Positions 5,387 to 5,464 of a stretch of 5,464 nt of DNA are shown piece after piece. Both the position numbers and the translations under genes were made by a program. The stretch is from Clostridiales bacterium (GTDB taxonomy: Bacteria; Bacillota; Clostridia; Oscillospirales; QAMX01). Under the pieces are notes generated by a model. That model was given only the letters and a program-made list of their open reading frames with translations. It was not told the DNA's origin and did no database searches. The stretch's first letter is position 1; every line of letters starts with the position of its first letter. The DNA is taken from contig QAMX01000108.1 of NCBI GenBank assembly GCA_003149835.1, forward strand, positions 1-5,464, in the 5' to 3' direction.

Positions 5387-5464
5387 ATGAAAAGCGACCT
5401 TGCCATCGCCAGAGAAGCGGCGCTTGCGCCGATTACGGAGATCGCCGAGAGGGCGGGATTTTTG
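5387..5464 (+). CDS. fhs: Formate--tetrahydrofolate ligase, N-terminal fragment cut by the window edge
   Basis: Only the first 26 codons are present, and the frame is open to the last base. The N-terminus MKSDLAIAREAALAPITEIA closely follows the conserved start of formate--tetrahydrofolate ligase (M-K-x-D-x-x-I-A-x-x-A-x-x-x-P-I-T-E-I-A). The full enzyme is usually about 555 residues. It makes 10-formyltetrahydrofolate from formate, ATP and tetrahydrofolate in the cytoplasm, feeding purine synthesis and, in acetogens, the methyl branch of the Wood-Ljungdahl pathway. AGGAGAG at 5372-5378 is a good ribosome binding site 8 nt before the ATG. The gene has its own promoter at 5239-5267. The match rests on a short stretch, but the pattern is distinctive. 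Confidence 0.85.
   Translation, partial: MKSDLAIAREAALAPITEIAERAGFL

Overview
The window reads as a chromosomal segment of a GC-rich member of the Clostridia. That placement is inferred from strong GGAGG ribosome binding sites, two Gram-positive-style lipoproteins, a copper-amine-oxidase-N-like stalk domain, and the start of a formate--tetrahydrofolate ligase gene. No marker gene fixes the taxon. All five genes lie on the + strand. The long minus-strand open frames opposite the GC-rich genes are compositional shadows.

Layout: (i) 102-1856 encodes a PAP-like calcineurin-fold metallophosphoesterase with a C-terminal copper-amine-oxidase-N-like domain and no signal peptide. (ii) 1920-2750 encodes a small lipoprotein of unknown function with a probable internal duplication, likely co-transcribed with (i). 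An 18-bp perfect stem at 2759-2799 closes this unit. (iii) 2845-2873 is a near-consensus vegetative promoter threaded with TTGT/ACAA dyads. It drives 2950-4374, a carbohydrate-type ABC solute-binding lipoprotein, and 22 bp further on 4397-5077, a GntR/FadR-type (FCD) regulator. (iv) 5239-5306 holds a second near-consensus promoter that runs straight into a strong hairpin. It is followed by the first 26 codons of fhs, which continues past the window.

Working model: the FCD regulator probably senses a carboxylate or sugar acid and represses the promoter ahead of the solute-binding protein, so the two genes would form an autoregulated uptake module. No permease or ATPase is in the window, so the rest of the transporter must lie elsewhere. 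The solute-binding gene is clearly AT-richer (about 43-50% G+C in hand-counted lines) than its neighbours (about 67% in a hand-counted line of the phosphoesterase). This suggests recent acquisition or replacement of that gene within a GC-rich genome.

No CRISPR array, transposase, insertion-sequence end, tRNA or rRNA was seen, and I found no clearly new biological system. The most useful leads are the operator-promoter-regulator arrangement, the compositional island, the unusual domain set of the phosphoesterase, and the promoter/terminator overlap ahead of fhs.
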